Positions 7,362-8,629 of a stretch of DNA of 8,629 nucleotides are shown here, piece by piece (the stretch's first letter is position 1; each line of letters starts with the position of its first letter). This stretch comes from Candidatus Poseidoniaceae archaeon (GTDB lineage: Archaea > Thermoplasmatota > Poseidoniia > Poseidoniales > Poseidoniaceae), in contig DUJK01000032.1 of the NCBI GenBank assembly GCA_013329925.1, positions 1-8,629 on the forward strand. The letters are read 5' to 3'. The position numbers were made by a program, and so were the translations under genes. The notes below the pieces were generated by a model. The model saw nothing but the letters and a program-made list of their open reading frames with translations, made no database searches and was not told the DNA's origin.

Positions 7362-8629
7362 TTTAGCAACGGTGAATCATTGGTTGAAGAAGAAACCATT
7401 GAGAATATTTGGACAGAGTACATATTGATTGATGACCAACAACATGAGAATCCAAGACCGTTTACCACAGTTGACCTTCACACAAATCAATCAACTAATA
7501 TGTCTTGGGCGGTATTTGATGCCACAAAAGGTGGTAATTGTTGTGAACATTACCTTGCCACAACTATTGAAGGCCAGATTCTCAATCTCGGCGGGGAATA
7601 CCCTGTTTGGAGTCTAGATCGGGGCCACACTTGGGACACCTATATCCCTGGCGTCTTACCTGCACTTGGTCAATGTGTAACTGCAATTCCAACTAATCCT
7701 GGACAAGAGGGGCTTGGTGAAGGTAGTATCGTCCAAGCCACCAATGGTGATATCATTTCTATGTCGTGGTTCCCCTATGCGGGTGGAGACTTGAAATTGG
7801 ACAAATTTTATGCTATCCTATACGATGAGTCAGAAGATGAATGGAAATGGTGTTACAACAGAATTACCGAACCGTTCTATGACCGTTCATGGCAAGTTGA
7901 AGTAATTGGGCCAATCCAATCTTCAATGGGAAATGGTGATTGGGCTAGCATCGTAGTGTCTAATTTTTGGCACCAAAGTTTGAATGCTGGCGGTCAAATT
8001 AGTGTAGATGGGCTAAATTACTATCCATTCCAATTCCCAGACCGTAGTGGTGGAGACCCGGAAGTTGAACTAGACCTCGACTTCACAGAAGCAGAATTAC
8101 CCGCTTACTATGACGTTAACAAACCGCATAAAGAAATGCGTGCGTTCCCTGTACCAAGTGGCGGTTTACTATTTCCTTCCTATTATGACAATGGCAATGC
8201 AGCATACATGGACACCTCACTTTCTTGGAACGAATTATACGTTGAGTTCCCCAGTGAATATTGCCAAATTGATTCTGCTGGTATTATCCATTGCGTAAAG
8301 AATACCGGCACCTCATTTACTCATTACATGTCCAACGATGGAGCAGTCAATTGGACCAACTATACCTACGAACTTAGCGACCAAGCAACCCAAATTGAAG
8401 AATGGGAATTCCAAGCCAATGGTGAATTAGATCTGTTTGTTTTGAATGTCCGCTACCAAAGTTCAACCGGACCAGATGTAGACACTGTTTACCATGTTAG
8501 AGGTTACTCTGAAGATATGTCTCCCGACACTCTCACCTACATTGGACAAGGTGACCTTGATTCAACATCTGGAGCAGGTAATGACATCCGATTTGATTTT
8601 GCTTCCTTAGCCATTCTCAATGATGGGGG
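7305..8629 (+). CDS. Secreted lipoprotein with Asp-box (BNR/sialidase-like) repeats, N-terminal 441 residues (3' end outside window)
   Basis: The frame is open from ATG 7305 to the window end, so at least 441 residues are encoded and the C-terminus is missing; ATG 7314 is an alternative start. The N-terminus is a lipoprotein signal: Arg2-Arg3, a hydrophobic core, then lipobox L-A-G-C with Cys19. A Glu-rich linker follows (VEEETIE, about 26-32). Residue 103 begins a textbook Asp box, SLDRGHTW (S-x-D-x-G-x-T-W). Degenerate copies are SVDGLNY at 233-239 and SNDGAVNW at 343-350. Such boxes sit on the outer turns of beta-propeller blades, so a propeller anchored on the outer membrane face is likely. 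Asp boxes occur in sialidases, other glycosidases and non-enzymatic propellers; I cannot identify the sialidase Arg triad or catalytic Tyr/Glu pair, so enzymatic activity is not claimed. It lies downstream of ileS in the same direction, with no obvious functional link. Confidence 0.88.
   Translation, partial: MRRMALSVLLALSTILAGCFSNGESLVEEETIENIWTEYILIDDQQHENPRPFTTVDLHTNQSTNMSWAVFDATKGGNCCEHYLATTIEGQILNLGGEYPVWSLDRGHTWDTYIPGVLPALGQCVTAIPTNPGQEGLGEGSIVQATNGDIISMSWFPYAGGDLKLDKFYAILYDESEDEWKWCYNRITEPFYDRSWQVEVIGPIQSSMGNGDWASIVVSNFWHQSLNAGGQISVDGLNYYPFQFPDRSGGDPEVELDLDFTEAELPAYYDVNKPHKEMRAFPVPSGGLLFPSYYDNGNAAYMDTSLSWNELYVEFPSEYCQIDSAGIIHCVKNTGTSFTHYMSNDGAVNWTNYTYELSDQATQIEEWEFQANGELDLFVLNVRYQSSTGPDVDTVYHVRGYSEDMSPDTLTYIGQGDLDSTSGAGNDIRFDFASLAILNDG
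7611..7634 (+). other. Asp box 1 of the lipoprotein
   Basis: Residues 103-110, SLDRGHTW, match every fixed position of the Asp-box pattern S-x-D-x-G-x-T-W found in beta-propeller blades of the sialidase/BNR group. Confidence 0.8.
8331..8354 (+). other. Degenerate Asp box of the lipoprotein
   Basis: Residues 343-350, SNDGAVNW, keep Ser, Asp, Gly and Trp of the Asp-box pattern with the Gly shifted by one. They are followed by alternating polar and aromatic residues (TNYTYEL), as on a propeller strand. Confidence 0.5.

Noticed and set aside
7133..7468. Minus-strand ORF of 111 codons across the ileS/lipoprotein junction
   Set aside because: It is antisense to two well-supported coding regions and shows no family signature.
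7225..7617. Plus-strand ORFs at 7225-7428 and 7429-7617
   Set aside because: They are out of frame with the lipoprotein gene, whose frame from 7305 has a signal peptide, lipobox and Asp boxes and remains open to the edge.
7305..8629. Assignment as a true sialidase (neuraminidase)
   Set aside because: Only Asp boxes are visible. The Arg triad and catalytic Tyr/Glu arrangement could not be identified, and Asp boxes occur in many non-sialidase propellers.
1..8629. CRISPR array, tRNA or rRNA gene, insertion sequence, or defence system
   Set aside because: No regularly spaced repeats, cloverleaf-like sequence, rRNA-like stretch, transposase motif or terminal inverted repeats were seen on either strand; three protein genes account for nearly all bases.

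Overview
The window suggests a planktonic archaeon of the Poseidoniales (Marine Group II, Thermoplasmatota). This is inferred, not proven: no rRNA or other marker gene is present. The reasons are a very large secreted beta-sandwich protein of a type I associate with this group, a secreted lipoprotein with Asp-box motifs, moderate base composition, no convincing Shine-Dalgarno sites, and AT-rich TATA-like elements at about the archaeal spacing. A marine bacterium cannot be fully excluded, especially because the one housekeeping gene looks bacterial in type.

The layout is simple and dense, with three genes. (1) From the left edge to 3824, on the minus strand, one reading frame stays open for 1274 codons and runs off the window. 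It encodes the N-terminal part of a giant exported protein: a signal peptide, a reelin/MAM-like jelly roll, several Ig-like or beta-sandwich modules and two acidic Ca2+-binding-type loops. (2) A short divergent spacer (3825-3917) holds the promoters of this gene and of ileS, with a helically phased ACCAATA direct repeat. (3) From 3918 to 7256, on the plus strand, lies a complete isoleucyl-tRNA synthetase of type 2. (4) After 48 bp, from 7305 to the right edge on the plus strand, comes a lipoprotein with Asp-box (BNR-like) repeats, also cut by the window.

The ileS product is a cytosolic translation enzyme. The two flanking genes encode envelope or secreted proteins and have no evident functional link to it. 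Both flanking genes are open at the window edges, so a search that requires a stop codon would miss them, although together they cover about 60% of the window.

The most notable observation is in the synthetase. The class I signature normally written HxGH reads G-I-H-H, the swapped arrangement known from a subset of type 2 IleRS with extreme mupirocin resistance. I see no mobile element, CRISPR array, tRNA, rRNA or defence system here.
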